Assembly (NCBI GenBank): GCA_030035585.1
Contig: CM057471.1
Location: 97,279,819-97,343,818 of the forward strand
Source: Dugong dugon
Lineage: Eukaryota; Chordata; Mammalia; Sirenia; Dugongidae
Length of the DNA stretch: 64,000 bases
Reading direction: 5' to 3'
This document shows, in pieces, positions 46,328 through 58,490 of this stretch (within the stretch, counting starts at the first letter, position 1; every line of letters begins with the position of its first letter). Position numbers and translations under genes: made by a program. The notes under the pieces were generated by a model. It was not told the DNA's origin. It ran no database searches and saw only the letters and a program-made list of their open reading frames with translations.

Positions 46328-48454
46328 CCACTCAGAATCTGCAGAGTGTGGCCAATACTGGAGGGCAAGGCTATTGCGTAAATTGTCTCAGAGAACAGAG
46401 GATTATTTTCAAAGCCTTGAGGGCTAACATAATGTGTTCTGCTGCCTTGCTTGGTGCCTGTTATCCCTTCTTTTCCTCCAGTTTCTCCCATTTGTAATGG
46501 AAATGTCTTGCTTGTGCCTGTTCTGCCTTTGTACTTTTGGAAGCAGATAACTTATATTATAGATTTCACAGATGAAGAGGAATTTTTGGATTTTGGACTT
46601 GGAGTTAAGACTTGCTATGATATGACAGGATGAATATGTTTTGCACTTTGCAAGGATGTGATTTTTGGGGGACCAAAGGGTAGAATGTCATGGATTGAAT
46701 TGTGTCCCCCAAAAAATATGTATATCAATTTGGCTAGGCCATGATTCCCAGTGTTGTGTGGTTGTCCTCTGTTATGTGATTGTAATTTTACATTAAAGAG
46801 GAGTAGAGTGGGATTGTAACTCCACCCTTACCCAGGTCACATCCCTGATCCAATGTAAAGGGAGTTTCCCTGGGGTGTGGCCTGCACCACCTTTTATCTT
46901 TCAAGAGATAAAAGGAAAGGGATGCAAGCAGAGAGTTGGGGACCTCATACCACCAGGAAAGCAGTGCCAGGAGCAGAGCTTGTCCTTTGGACCTGAGGTT
47001 CCTGCGCTAAGACGCTCCCAGACCAAGGGAAGATTGAGGACACAGACCTTCCTCCAGAGCCAACAGAGAAAGCCTTTCCCGGGAGATGATGCCCTGAATT
47101 TGGACTTGTAACCTATTAGACTGTGAGAGAATAAATTTCTCTTTGTTAAAGCCATCCACCTGTGGTATTTGTGTTACAGCAGCACTAGATGACCAAGACT
47201 GCCATCAACAGATAAATGGATAAACAAAATGTGGTACATACATGCGTGCATACGTATGTATGTACATACATACAGCCATTGGGAGAAATGAAGGCTTAAT
47301 TCATGCTATGGTATAGATGGAGCTTGAAGACATTTATACTCAGCAAAATAAGCCAATCACAAAAGGACAAATATTGTATGACCTCACTTATATAAAAAAT
47401 ACAAGAAAAGGCAAATGTATAGAGAATAAAGTTTATTAGTGGTTATAGGGTGGGGGGAAGGGTTGTTAATGGTGATGCAAAAATTGCATTGATTAAGGGT
47501 AGTGTTGCACAGCTGATTATTGTTAATTGCTGTCAGTAAGTTGTACACCCGTAAAAAGTGGAATTGGGAAAAGTTCCATGATAGATATATTTTCAACAAT
47601 GACCAAAAAAAAAAAAAAAAACGAGTAGCTGCTGAGGCTGCTTATATACAACCAAACACCTCATGGGATTTGGTTTCTTGGTTTGGAGGATTAGGGTAAT
47701 GGTTTCATGGGACATCCCAGTTAACTGACCTAATAATGTGTTTAGTGCTTCTGTTCTACCTCCTAGTTCATTATGTAGTGCTTGGGGTCTTGGAAGCTTG
47801 GAAGCAGCCATCCAAGGCATGACAGTTGGTTTCTACTTACCTGGAGCAACAGAGGAAAGGAGAATCAGGAATAGGAGGAGGATATGGCGAATTGCCTCCC
47901 TGAACAACTGCCTCCTTTGCCATGAGACCAGAACTGAATGGTGCATGGCTACCATTACTGAACATTTTGATTAAAGATTCCATAGAAGAATCCTGATCAA
48001 AAGAAGGAAAAATTCAGAACAGAATTTCAAATTCTCATGGACTGTCGACTTTCTGGAGCCATGGAGAGTGGATGAACCCCTGAAACTATTGCCCTGAGAT
48101 AATCTTTAAATCTTAAACCAAAAATATCCCCTGAAGTCATCTTAAAACTAAACAATAGTTTAGCTTAAGTAGCAAAAAATATCTGCCTTGAGCATTGCAC
48201 TCTTTTAAGAACTGTCTATATGGGATCAGATTGACTACAGCAACTCAAAAGATTAGATACGAACCTTAGGAGATGGTGAGTTTATGTTAATGAGAGAGGA
48301 AAAACTCACAAAAGGAGGGTGAGAATGATAGCACAGCTCAAAAAATGTAATCAATGTCACTAAATTGTACATGTAGAAACTGTTTAATTGGTGTATGTTT
48401 TGCTGTGTATATTCTCAACAACAACAACAAAATAAATAAAATTTAGAAGAAAAA
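46328..48454 (+). mobile_element. chimeric insertion: MaLR 3' part fused to L1 3' end
   Basis: The host L1 reads through to acaaaaatcaaatcaa (46312-46327) and resumes with aaatcaa (48455-48461) then aatagattaag. Between these 7-bp repeats lie MaLR internal sequence (46328-46685), a complete LTR (46686-47199), an L1 3' end with type B UTR (about 47200-48440) and an A-rich tail. The whole unit therefore looks like a single retroposed RNA. A deletion or recombination origin is the alternative. Confidence 0.65.
46686..47199 (+). repeat. LTR inside the chimera
   Basis: TGTCATGGATTGAATTG start directly after the internal 3' end (accaaagggtagaa). It is a full-length body with AATAAA at about 47132, and the last bases gaccaagact have lost the CA end. 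Transcription continued past its poly(A) signal if the chimera came from one RNA. Confidence 0.85.
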
Positions 48455-49596
48455 AAATCAAAATAGATTAAGAACCTAAATGTGCAAACTAAAACCACAA
48501 AATTTTTAGAACAAGAAGGCCCAGCTTTCAACAATGGATTATCTAATATAATAACAAAAGCACAAACAGCAAAAGAAAAATAAATAAATGGGACCTCATA
48601 AAAATTAAAAACTTTTGTTCATCAAAATATTTATCAAAAAAAGTAAAAGGACAAGCTACTAACCGAGAGATTATCTTGGAAACCATATATTCGAAAGAAT
48701 CTAATAAGCAAAATGAGCATAAAATTTTGACATCTTAACAACAAGAAGACAAATAACCCAATCATAAAATGGGCAAATGACCTGAATAGACATTTCACCA
48801 AAGAGGACATTCAAATGGCCACAAAAAAAGATTCTCAGCATCATTAGCCATCAGAGAGATGCAAACCAAAGCCATAATGAGATACTACCTCATTCCCTCT
48901 AGTATGGCTAAGACACAAAAAAAAAAAAAAAAAAACCAGAAAACAACAAATGTTGGCAAGGATGTTGGGAAAGTGGAACCCTTATGCATTGCTGGTGGGA
49001 ATACAATATGGTTCAGCTGTCATGGAAAACAGTGTGGCAGTTCCTCAAAAATCTAAAAATAGAACTACTATATGACCCAGCCATTCCACTGCTAGGTATA
49101 TACCCAAAAGACTTGAAAGCAGAGACTCAAAAAGAGACTTGTACACCAATGTTCATTGCAACACTATTCACAATAGCAAAAAGGTGGAAACAACCTAAAT
49201 GCCCATCAACAAAACGTGTACAAAATAGCATAACCCTAAAAAAAGTGGTACATACATATGATGGAATACTACTCAGCCAGTAGGAGAAATGAAGTCTTGA
49301 TACATTGTACAGTATGGATGGAGCGTGAAGACATTATGCTGAGTGAAATAAGCCAATCACAAAAGAACAAATATTGTATGACTTTACTTATATAAAAAGA
49401 CAAGAAAAGGCAAATGTACAGAGGCCAAAGTTTATTAGTGGTTACCATGGGTGAGAGGGAGGGGGAAAAGAGGGGTTAACAGTGACGGAAAAATCATGTT
49501 AATTAAGGGTAGGGTTGCACAGCATACCCACTGATTTCTGTCAATCGGTTGTACACCTGTAAAAAGTTGAATTGGCAAAAGTTGTGTGATAGATAT

Positions 49597-50079
49597 TGTT
49601 ATGGTTTGAATTATGTCCCCCAAAAAAATGTGTGTATCAATTTGGCTAGGCCATGATTCCTGGTACAGTGTGATTTTCCTGTATGTTGTAAACCTGCCTC
49701 TATGATGTTAAGGAGGGAGGATAGGTGGCAGTTGTGTTAGTAAGGCAGGACCTGATCTATAAGACTGGATTGTGTCTTGAGGTAATCTCTTGAGATATAA
49801 AAGACAGAAGTGAGCAGTGAGACAGGGGAACCTCATACCATCAAGAAAGCAGTGCCAGGAGCAGAGCGTGTCCTTTGGACTGGGGTCCCTGTGCCAAGAA
49901 GCTCCTAGTCCTGGGGAACACTGAAGAGAAGAAGGCCGAGAGAGAGAAAGCCTTCCCCTGGAGCTGGCACCCTGAATTTGGACTTTTAGCCTACTTTAAC
50001 TGTGAGGAAATAAACTTCTCTTTGTTAAAACCATCCACTTGTGGTATTTCTGTTATAGCAGCACTAGATGACTAAGACA
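49597..50079 (+). mobile_element. solo LTR in L1 with perfect TSD
   Basis: TGTTATGGTTTGAATT start and GACTAAGACA end, with exact 5-bp repeats gatat at 49592-49596 and 50080-50084. The L1 3' UTR resumes on the far side. A provirus inserted here and was reduced by LTR-LTR recombination. Confidence 0.93.
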
Positions 50080-50945
50080 GATATATTTACAACAATGACA
50101 AAAATATAGAGTGACTGCTGAGGCTGCTTAGTACAACAAATACCTCAGGGGATTTGGTTCCTTGGTTTGGAGGTTTACAGTCATGTTTTCATGGGAAATC
50201 CCAGGTTACTGGCCTAATAACATGTTTAGTTCTTCTTTTCTACCTCCTAGTTCATTGTGTAGTGCCTGGGGTCTTAAAAGCTTGCAAGCAGCCATCCAAG
50301 GCTCAACAGTTGGTCTCTATTAACCTGGAGCAACAGAGGAAGAAGGAGAGTCAGGAGTAGGAGGAGGATATGGAATGTGTGACTAATTACCTCCATGAAC
50401 AACCACCTCCTTTGCCATGAGACCAAAAGAACTGGATGGTGCCCAGCTATCATTACTAAACTTTTTGATCAAAGATTCCATAGAAGACTCCTCATTAAAA
50501 GGGGGAAAATACAGAACAGAATTTTAAATTATCACGGGCTCTAGACTTTCTGGAGCCATAGAGAGTGGATGAACCCCTGAAACTATTGACCTGAGATAGT
50601 ATTTAAACCTTAAACCAAAAATATCCCCTGCAGTCGTTTTAAAACCAAACAATTGTTTAGCTTAACTAGTAAAAAATGTCTGCCTTGAGCATTGTGCTTT
50701 TTTAAGAACTATCTATATGGGATCAAATTGACAACAGCAACTGAAAAGATTAGATAGGAACCTTAGGGGGCAGTGAGTTTATGTTAATGAGAGAAGAACG
50801 ACTTAGAAGATGAGGATGAGAATGGTTGCACAACTGGAAGAATGTAGTCAATGTCACTAAATTGCACATGTAGAAAGTGTTGCATTGGTGTATGTTTTCT
50901 GTATATACTCTCAACAACAACAAAATAAAATTTAGAAAAAAAATT

Positions 50946-52142
50946 ACTCTGGAAAATGTCTTAAGACAAATAAAATATCGTACGTATATATGTGTTTATA
51001 TATGTATATATATATATATATATTCAATTCTCTTTTTTCATTTTTGTCAACACATGTAGTTGAAGTCATATCATTTAAATTGATGCAGTATAATAGACCT
51101 CTACTGTATAGTATTGGGAATATTAGCATATGAAAAAATGTATTTCAGTGATATTTATTCATAATTTATTCTATTTTGGTTCACTCATTTGACAAATAAA
51201 TCTAATACTACCAACCCTAGCATAAACAACAAAGAAGAAAGGCTCCTCTCTGTTAAAAGAAACATTTCTGCATTCACCTAAGTTAAGATCGCTCACGTTG
51301 GGACATGAATTAGGTAGGTCTCAAAGTATCTTAGTTAGAAATAATTTTGTACACATATGCATGCACTTACGTAGGAGAGAGGAAGAAATGGGCTATGAAA
51401 TGATGATTGGAAATCCGAAACCTGTTTGTGGAACGTGAAAGCTTGTCATAATTATCGTATTCCTTATAAAAAGTTGAAATATGCATTTAATGATTTAATG
51501 GCCTCACCAAAGTCAAGAATAAAATTATGTTGTCTTTATGGTATCCTCTTGTCCACCTGTGAGCCTCTGGAAGTGTTGCTCCGTCTGCAGTCATTACTGA
51601 ACAGCTGTACCTACCAGACCACAATCTGAAAGCTAGAGAGAGCTGCCTGACTTTGAGTGGTTAGTAAAGCCTGTTTTATTTCCCTTACAATACATGTGGC
51701 TGTACGGCTGACGTAGAGCAGTCAAAGCAGCTCCTCAATACCTCTGAGAACAAGAGGCCTTTGAAACAAGGAAAGATCATCCTTCAGCTGCAGCCATTTT
51801 AACTACAACTTTTTTGTGCTACTGCCCGAGTCTTTTCTAAAATTTTCCTGGTTAAATTCACAACTGATGATTTTCCCTTGTCTTTTTCCATAGGTCTTAA
51901 AATAGCTGTTCATTCTAGGAGTACTTGAGGCCTTTGAATGCTGAAAACATCTGTACGTTATTATTTTTATTTCTGTCTTTCCATCCCCAAAACTAAAAGT
52001 AGAAATGATTTTACCTTTGTTCTATAGTAAATGCTTTTGAAATAAAAGCATTTTTTGAGATAATTATGAGTCGCTCAGAAACATACATACATACGTTTAT
52101 GTTATTGAATATTTTCAAATTTTTGGTAACTATCACTAATTA
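50946..52142. other. AT-rich sequence with a TA microsatellite
   Basis: A (TA)n stretch lies at about 50984-51023. The rest is unassigned. There is no exon or recognised repeat. Confidence 0.4.
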
Positions 52143-52303
52143 TGGAAAGCCTGATGGTGTAGTGGTTAAGAGCTATGGCTGCTAACCAAAAGGTCACTAG
52201 TTCGAATCCACCAGCTGCTCTTCAGAAACCCTATGGGGCAGTTCTACTCTGTCCTATAGGGTCACTTTGAGTCAGAACCGACTCAATGGCAATGGGTTTG
52301 GTA
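52143..52303 (+). mobile_element. AfroSINE, short type, well preserved
   Basis: Complete at about 160 bp: gatggtgtagtggttaagag, gctgctaaccaaaaggtcac, ttcgaatcc (B box), ggaaaccctatggggcag-type middle, gtcagaaccgactcaatggc. It is a good reference copy for the window. Confidence 0.93.
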
Positions 52304-52662
52304 TTTTTTTATTACTAATTATTGTGTCAAAAATTTATGCATGTATATTATTTCTTCAGCATTCAAATATAAGCAAACTGAGAGGTAGGGTTCTATACTG
52401 TGTCTTACAATCAAGGAATAAATGCTTTCTTCTTTCTTATAAAAATACATACAATTTGAGGTGGTCTGAGATAGTGGAGTAGTCAGATGCTTCATAACAT
52501 CCCTCTTACAACAAAAACCAAAAAAAACAAGTGAATTGGATACAGATGACAACTTAGGAACCCGAAGTGCATCAAAGACATGGCTGAAGAATTGGACTGA
52601 GTACCAAATGGAGGGAGAGACGATACAAAAACTATAGACATGGAGAATTATGGATTGCTGGT

Positions 52663-53490
52663 GCCCTACTAACCAAACCTGAACAGCGTGTCCATATTGA
52701 GACAAAACAAGCAGCATTCCCAGCCAAAACTCCTGGTGCGCCCAAATCACCTGGCACAGCCAAACAGGAACAACTCTGCACTCAAGTCCAGAGCCAGGCA
52801 AGAGTGCTTCCCACTTGGTGAAAGTCAAGTGCAGGCACCCCACCCACTGTTCCCACCTTGGCCGCTTGTGCCAGAGGCCTGCAGGCATATGAGGCACCCC
52901 CACCCTCCTCGTCCATCCTCCCTACTCACATGTGATCACGGCCCAGAGACACTCACCATCACCCTCACACCTACGCCAGGAGCCCGCTGTCTGGAAGCTC
53001 CCACCTCTTTGCTCAGCCACTTGCGCTGGGGACCCATGGAACTGCAGTGCCTCATATTCCCTCCAACCAACCCCACCAGTGCCCTACCAGCCAAACTTGC
53101 ACAATATGGCCATCTTGAGAGAAAGTAAGCAGCATTTCCAGCTGAAATCCTCAACACCTGCTGCAGCGAAGCAGGAGCTACTCTGCACTCATGGCCAGAG
53201 CCAGGCAGGAGTGCTTCCTGCCCTGCAAAAGTCAAGTTCACACACCCCACCCACTGCATCTTCTCCTGCTTCCCCCTGTGCTGGAGATCCAAGGGCCTGT
53301 GGGGCATCCCCACCTTTCTTGCCCATCCCCCCTCCCCGCTTGCATCACATTCCAGTGGCACTCACCACCAACCTTCCCTCTAAGCCAGGAAACCATGGTC
53401 TGGAGGTACCCTCTCCTCCACTCAGCCACTTGTGCTGGGGGCCTACAAACCTGTAGCACCTTGTACTCCCTCTGGCGACCCATGCTGAGG
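52663..53490. repeat. L1 5' UTR: two 418-bp direct repeats
   Basis: Unit 1 starts gccctactaaccaaacctg at 52663 and unit 2 starts gccctaccagccaaacttg at 53081. Matching words continue in order: caagcagcattccc.gc / taagcagcatttccagc, actctgcactca, cagagccaggca, caccccacccactg, cactcaccat/cacc. The second unit runs into the 50-bp array. This looks like the monomer organisation known from some rodent L1 promoters. Confidence 0.85.
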
Positions 53491-53875
53491 ATCTGAGGGC
53501 CAGATATGTCTTCCACTCCATGAGGTCACCCTCACCAGAAGCCTGAGGGCTAGTAGTGTCTCCCACCCCCTCCAGTCACCTGCACTAGAGGCCTGAAGAC
53601 TGGCAGTGTCTGCTCTTCCTCTAACCACCCAAGCTGGGGGCCGGAGGGCTGGCAGTGCCTCCCATTCCCTTCATCATCCCACGCTGGGTCCTGAGAGCTG
53701 GTGGTACCTCCCACTCCCTCCAGCCACCTGTTTCGGGGACCAGAGGACTGGCAGTGCCTCCTACTCCCTCCAGCCACGTAAACCAGGGACACGAGGATCG
53801 GCAGGCAGTTCCTCCCACTCCCTCCAGCTACCTGTGCTAGGGTCCTGAGAACAGACTGCACAACCTCCCCCATGA
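53491..53875. repeat. L1 5' UTR: eight 50-bp tandem repeats
   Basis: Unit starts fall at 53491, 53541, 53591, 53641, 53691, 53741, 53791 and about 53844. The core reads gcctgagggctggcagtgcc, then tcccactccctccagccacc and tgtgctgggg, with variants. The exact 50-bp period over seven units is striking. The array is GC-rich and keeps long frames open on both strands without evidence for coding. Confidence 0.92.
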
Positions 53876-54487
53876 TGCACTCTAGTGGAAAAAGGCATGC
53901 CTCTCAACCAGACACCTGTGCCTGGGTGACATCCCCCATGCCTCACCCCCCACATTACCCCTACCCCTGCAACTGGAAGCTTGTGCCCACTCTGAACACC
54001 CACACACAGCCCTGCACACCTGGGACTGTCAGTGAGCATTTCCACACCACCCACCCAATGACAGATGACTGGGGCACCCTTGCCCCTAACCAAGTGGCAA
54101 TCAGCAGAGTGTACAGACAACACCCAACCCAGCAACAAAGGAGAATGCCCCCAGCACACGTGGACAAGTGACTGGCCAGACAGACATATCACCTCACCAG
54201 AAATGCGATCTACATCCTCAGAAGCTCTGCAAAACCAGCAAACACACATCCACACTTACATGCTCAGTCACTGCCCCACCCACCCAGAGACAGGGGTGAG
54301 ACTTTCAGTGTGGCCAAATTAGTGACCTGTGTATCATACACATTCAGCCTGTTCACATATATCAAAACAAAACAAAAATTAAGGACACAGCAAACAAACA
54401 TATAATAAATGAATAAATAAATATAATAACTTCCTGATGCCTTATAGACAACAGATAATATCAAATCACATAAAGAAGTAGGACAAG

Positions 54488-55440
54488 ATGGCTCCAGAAA
54501 GTGATCAAAATAGAGCCAGAAAACCTTCTGTAGGAAGAAACGGCAAGGTACTACCTGATAAAGAATTCAAAATATACAGAGATCTCCAAGAGATCAAGGA
54601 AAATAGATGAAACCAAGGAAAACATAGAAAAAATCAGGGAAAACACAGACAAAGCAATAGAAGAATTTGAGGAAACAATAAAAGAACAAAATGACAAAAT
54701 AGACAATTAGAAGGTATACAAAAACAGCAACTAGAAATCCAAAAGATTAACAATAAAATTTCAGAAATAGACAACACAATAGAAGGATATAGGAGCAGAT
54801 TCGAAACAATGGAAGACAGAATCAGCAAAATAGAAGACAAATCGCTTGCCACCAATTTGTTTGAGGAGAAATAAGAAAAAAGAATGAAGAAATATGAAGA
54901 AAGCCTAAGGATTATGTGGGAGACTATCTTGCATGTGATCTGAGTTCCAGAATGGGAGGAGGGCAATGGAAAACACAGAGAAAATTGTCGAAGATTTGCT
55001 GGCAGAAAACGTCCCTATTATGAAAGATGAGAAGATAGCCACCCAAGAAGCTGAACAAAACTCACACAAGAGGGACCCCAAAAGAAAGTCACCAAGACAT
55101 ATAATCAAACTTGCCAAAAACAAAGAAAGAATCCTGAGAGCAGCTAGGGAAAAAACAAAAAGTTACTTACAAAGGTTGCCAATAAGACTAAGCTCTGATT
55201 ACTCAGCAAAAACAATGCAGGCAAGAAGGCAATGGGATGACATATATATAAAAACTTGAAAGAAAGAAAAGAATAATATATCCAGCAAAAATTGTCTCTC
55301 AAATACAATGATCAAATTAACACATTTCCAAACAGAAATTAGGGAGTTTGTAAAAATACAACCAAGCTTACAAGAAATATTAAAGGGAATCCTTCGCATA
55401 GACAACCAACATCAGACAACAACCTGATATTAGAACACAG
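54488..55440 (+). pseudogene. L1 ORF1 remnant
   Basis: A good ATG at 54488 (caagATGG) opens a frame that soon breaks. The following pieces give a coiled-coil-like region (about 54700-54850, with IQKINNKISEIDNTIEGYR readable) and a C-terminal nucleic-acid-binding region around 55080-55250 (RAAREKTK, PIRLSSDYSAKTMQARRQW). L1 ORF1 proteins are RNA-binding chaperones forming trimers through the coiled coil. Several stops and frameshifts inactivate this copy. Confidence 0.78.
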
Positions 55441-55844
55441 GATAGAGCAGCCAGATTGCAACCCAGATAAAGAATTCTCAGAAATAAAACAAAGCTAAAA
55501 CATTGAAATCAAAGGGAACCAGAGATGTTACTATGTAAATGAAAACAACGTCAAAACAATAAAGTGGGAATAAACAGTGTAGTTATAGAACTTTCATATG
55601 GAGAGGAAGTTAAGGTTATATCAAGAAATAAAAGAGTGGCTTAACTTAAGAAGATAAAGGAAAATTTCAAGGTAACCACAAAGAAAGTTAACAAACCTGC
55701 CCATGAAAATAAAAAAGAAGAAAAACTTAAAGACTCAGTAAACCCAAAATCAACAATAATGAAAGAAATGAAAAGAAAATCCACAAACATAAAAAACCCA
55801 GCACAGAAAATTTAGCAGAACAAAGAAAACATCAACACCACAAA

Positions 55845-57203
55845 AAAGTACAATAAAATGACAACAGTAAAGTTATACCTATTGATAATCACAATGAATG
55901 CAAATGGCTTAAATGCACCAGTAAAGAGACAGAGAGTAGCAGAATGGATTTAAAAAAAAAAATGACCCATCAATACGTTGTCTACAAGAAACACACCTTA
56001 GACACAAAGACATCAACAAATTAAAACGCAAAGGACAGAAAAAAATATATCTAGCAAACAATAACCAAAAAAGAGCAGGAGTGTCAATATTAATCTTTGA
56101 TAAAATATACTTTAAAGGAAAACCCACCATAAAAGATAAGGAAGGACATTATATAATGATTAAAGGGTAAATCCACCAGGAGGACATAACCATAATAAAT
56201 GTATGCACCCCCAATGACAGGCTCCAAAATACATGAAACAAACTCTAACAGCATTGAAACGAGAAACAGACAGTTCCACATAATAGTAGGAGACAAACAC
56301 ACCACTTTTGGTGAAGGATAGAACATCTAGAAAGAAACTTCACAAAGATACAGAAGAGCTAAATGCCACAATCAACCAATTTTACCCCAAAGACATATAC
56401 AGAACTCTCTACCCAACAGCAGCAAAGTATACATTCTTTTCAAACACACATGAAACATTCTCCAGAATAGACCATATTTTAGGCCAAAAAGCAAGCCTGA
56501 ACAAAATCCAAAACATCAAAATAATACAAAGCATTTTCTCTGATCACAATGCCATAAAAACAGAAATTAATAACATGAATAGCAAGCAAAAAAAAAAAAA
56601 AATCAAATACAAGGAAACTGAATAACACCCTGCTTAAAAACCACTGGGTAATAGAAGAAATCAAAGATGGAATCAGAAAGTTCCTAGACTCAAATGAGAA
56701 TGAAAACACATTTTACCAAAACCTTTGGGACACAGCAAAAGCAGTGCTCAGAGGTCAATTTATAGCAATAAATGCACACAACCAAAAAGAAGAAAGGTCC
56801 AAAATCAAAACATTAATCCTACAACTCAAACAAATAGAATGAGAGCAGCAAAAGAAGCCCACATTCACCAGAAGAAAGGAAATACTAAGATTAGAGCATA
56901 AATAAATGAAATAGAGTACAGAAAAACAATAGAGAATCAACAAGATTGAAAAGATCAACAAAAATTGACAAACCATTGGCCAAATTGACAAAAGAAAAGC
57001 AAGAGAGGAAACAAATAACTCAAGTAAGAAATGAGATGGGGTACATTACAACAGACCCAACTGAAATAAAAAAGATCATAACAGAATACTATGGAAAATT
57101 GTACTACAACAAATTTGAGAACCTAGAGGAAATGGACAAATTTCTAGAAACATACTACCTAACTAAACTAACACAAACTGAGATAGAAAATTTGAACTGA
57201 CCC
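55845..57203 (+). pseudogene. L1 ORF2 endonuclease and linker remnant
   Basis: From about 55880 the reading TMNANGLNAPVKRQRVAEW marks the start of the L1 endonuclease domain. Later open pieces at 56308-56625 and 56946-57200 continue through the endonuclease C-terminus into the region before reverse transcriptase. The frame is cut by stops and ends at the LTR at 57204, so the catalytic RT is absent. Confidence 0.8.
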
Positions 57204-57715
57204 TGTGATTAAGATTGTGTGTCAGCTTGGCTGGGCCATGATTCTCAGTGGTTTGGCCGTTATGACGTAGTTTTGCAGTTGTATGATGATGTGATCACTT
57301 CCATGATGAGATTTGATATAATGTGATCATCTCCATGATGGGATCTGCTCTTAGTAGCCAATTAGTTGAAAGGGAGTTTCCTTGGGTGTGTGACCTGCAT
57401 CAAATATAAGTGGACTTTCTGGCAAGGCTCGTGGGCTTTTACTTGCTCTGGATCCTGCAGCTGGCTCCTGTTCATCTGACCTCCGGTTCTTGGGACTTGA
57501 GCTAGCAGCTTACCTGCTGTCTTGCCTGCTGATCTTGGAATTAGTTGGCCTTCCCAGTCTGTGAGCAAGAACGCTGCTGTCTGACCTGCTAATCTTGAGT
57601 TTGCCAGCTCCTGTGGCTACGTGAATCAGGAGAAGCCTCCAGCCTGACCCATGGACTGGGTACGTTCCAGCCTCAACAACCATGTGAACAATTTCCTTGA
57701 TATAAATCTCTCTCT

Positions 57716-57782
<67 letters not shown>

Positions 57783-57825
57783 TTCTTTACTGTTTTTGTT
57801 TCTCTAGGCAACCCAGCCTAAGACA
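57204..57825 (+). mobile_element. ERVL-class 5' LTR of a different family
   Basis: TGTGATTAAGATTGTGTGTC start and AAGACA end, 622 bp. It differs in sequence from the TGTTATGG LTRs but is followed at 57828 by the same TGGTACTGAGAGTGG-type primer site. A (TA)n microsatellite (57719-57782) lies in its 3' part. No 3' LTR is present. Confidence 0.75.
57719..57782. repeat. (TA)n microsatellite
   Basis: About 60 bp of almost pure TA, inside the LTR. It is likely length-polymorphic. Confidence 0.97.
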
Positions 57826-57866
57826 TTTGGTACTGAGAGTGGTTCTAGAGAAACAAAGTTGTAAGG

Positions 57867-58484
57867 ATGGGTTTTCTAAATTGGTTCTCAAGTCTAGTTA
57901 GTCTTAAAGATGTTGATAACTCTGCCTCCAGTAGTAAAAAGGGCACTGCTCATCCATGGCATGAGGTGGCAATAGAAATATGCAAAATATCACCACCAAT
58001 AGATCATATATTGGTGAAAGGCAAGGCTCTGGGTGATTGTATGTTTCATACATTTCTACAATTGTGTCATAATGAGAAGTATAAGGAAGCTGGTTGGTTG
58101 GTCCTACTTTCACTAAACAAAGTGGTGAAAGAAAGAGATGAGCTCAGGGTTTCAGAGTCAAAGATCAAGTGCTGCATAAACGACCTCAAAGTTTCCACTT
58201 GTGCCTTGAAAGAAAGACTTATTTCTTGTAATAACAGAGCTGATTTTGGCTAAAACCAAACCCAAAGTCTTACCGTAAGAGTGGCTGAATTACACCACCA
58301 GCTCAATTTCCAACCTCAAGTGGTGTCTGAAGTTAAAGTGAGGGCACTGATTGGGAAGAAATGGGATCCTGAAACTTGGGATGTGAACGTATGGACAGAT
58401 AATCAGGAAGTTGGAGACACTGAGCCCCTAAATTCTATTGAGTCACTCCTGCTAACAGATCCAGCCCTCAGAACATCTGTGTGA
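57867..58484 (+). pseudogene. ERVL gag-like reading frame with one stop
   Basis: An ATG 40 bp after the primer site opens 128 codons to a TAA at 58251-58253. The same frame then stays open to 58484, so about 205 codons hold a single in-frame stop. The reading has a heptad-like, charged middle (LNKVVKERDELRVSES) compatible with an ERVL gag N-terminal region. Position after LTR and primer site supports gag. The rest of gag, pro and pol is missing, so it is a remnant. I am moderately sure of the gag assignment. Confidence 0.6.
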
Positions 58485-58490
58485 ATGCAT

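Larger units (their letters stand above)
43262..49430 (+). pseudogene. L1 ORF2 remnant, split
   Basis: Broken frames give the endonuclease (about 43262-43800), the linker, the reverse transcriptase core (about 44470-45340) and, after the insertions, the C-terminal region (48462-49430). One of the longest open pieces is 45189-45542, from the RT thumb region into the inserted L1 fragment. Stops and frameshifts are numerous. The family product nicks DNA and reverse-transcribes L1 RNA; this copy cannot. Confidence 0.8.
43262..50945 (+). mobile_element. L1 LINE (UTR type B) carrying three later insertions
   Basis: One L1 can be followed through 43262-45475, 45836-46327, 48462-49596 and 50085-50945. 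It runs from the ORF2 endonuclease through reverse transcriptase and the C-terminus to a 3' UTR (gactgctgaggctgcttagt, ctcctagttcattgtgtagt) and an A-rich end. The gaps hold an L1 type A fragment, a MaLR-L1 chimera and a solo LTR. Resumption of the same reading on both sides of each gap fixes the order of events. The 5' UTR, ORF1 and the ORF2 start are absent. Confidence 0.85.
52458..57203 (+). mobile_element. L1 LINE, 5' part with 5' UTR, ORF1 and ORF2 start
   Basis: Unlike the other L1 copies this one keeps its 5' region: a UTR of about 2 kb, an ORF1 remnant and the ORF2 endonuclease and early RT linker. It stops at 57203 where an ERVL LTR begins, and no L1 sequence resumes within the window. 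Confidence 0.8.

Noticed and set aside
50984..51023. TA-rich tract as a CRISPR-like or origin-like array
   Set aside because: A plain dinucleotide microsatellite; no spacer structure.
52319..53873. Long frames on both strands in the L1 5' UTR (up to 194 codons)
   Set aside because: They arise from the 418-bp and 50-bp GC-rich repeats. No similarity to a known L1-associated frame could be seen.
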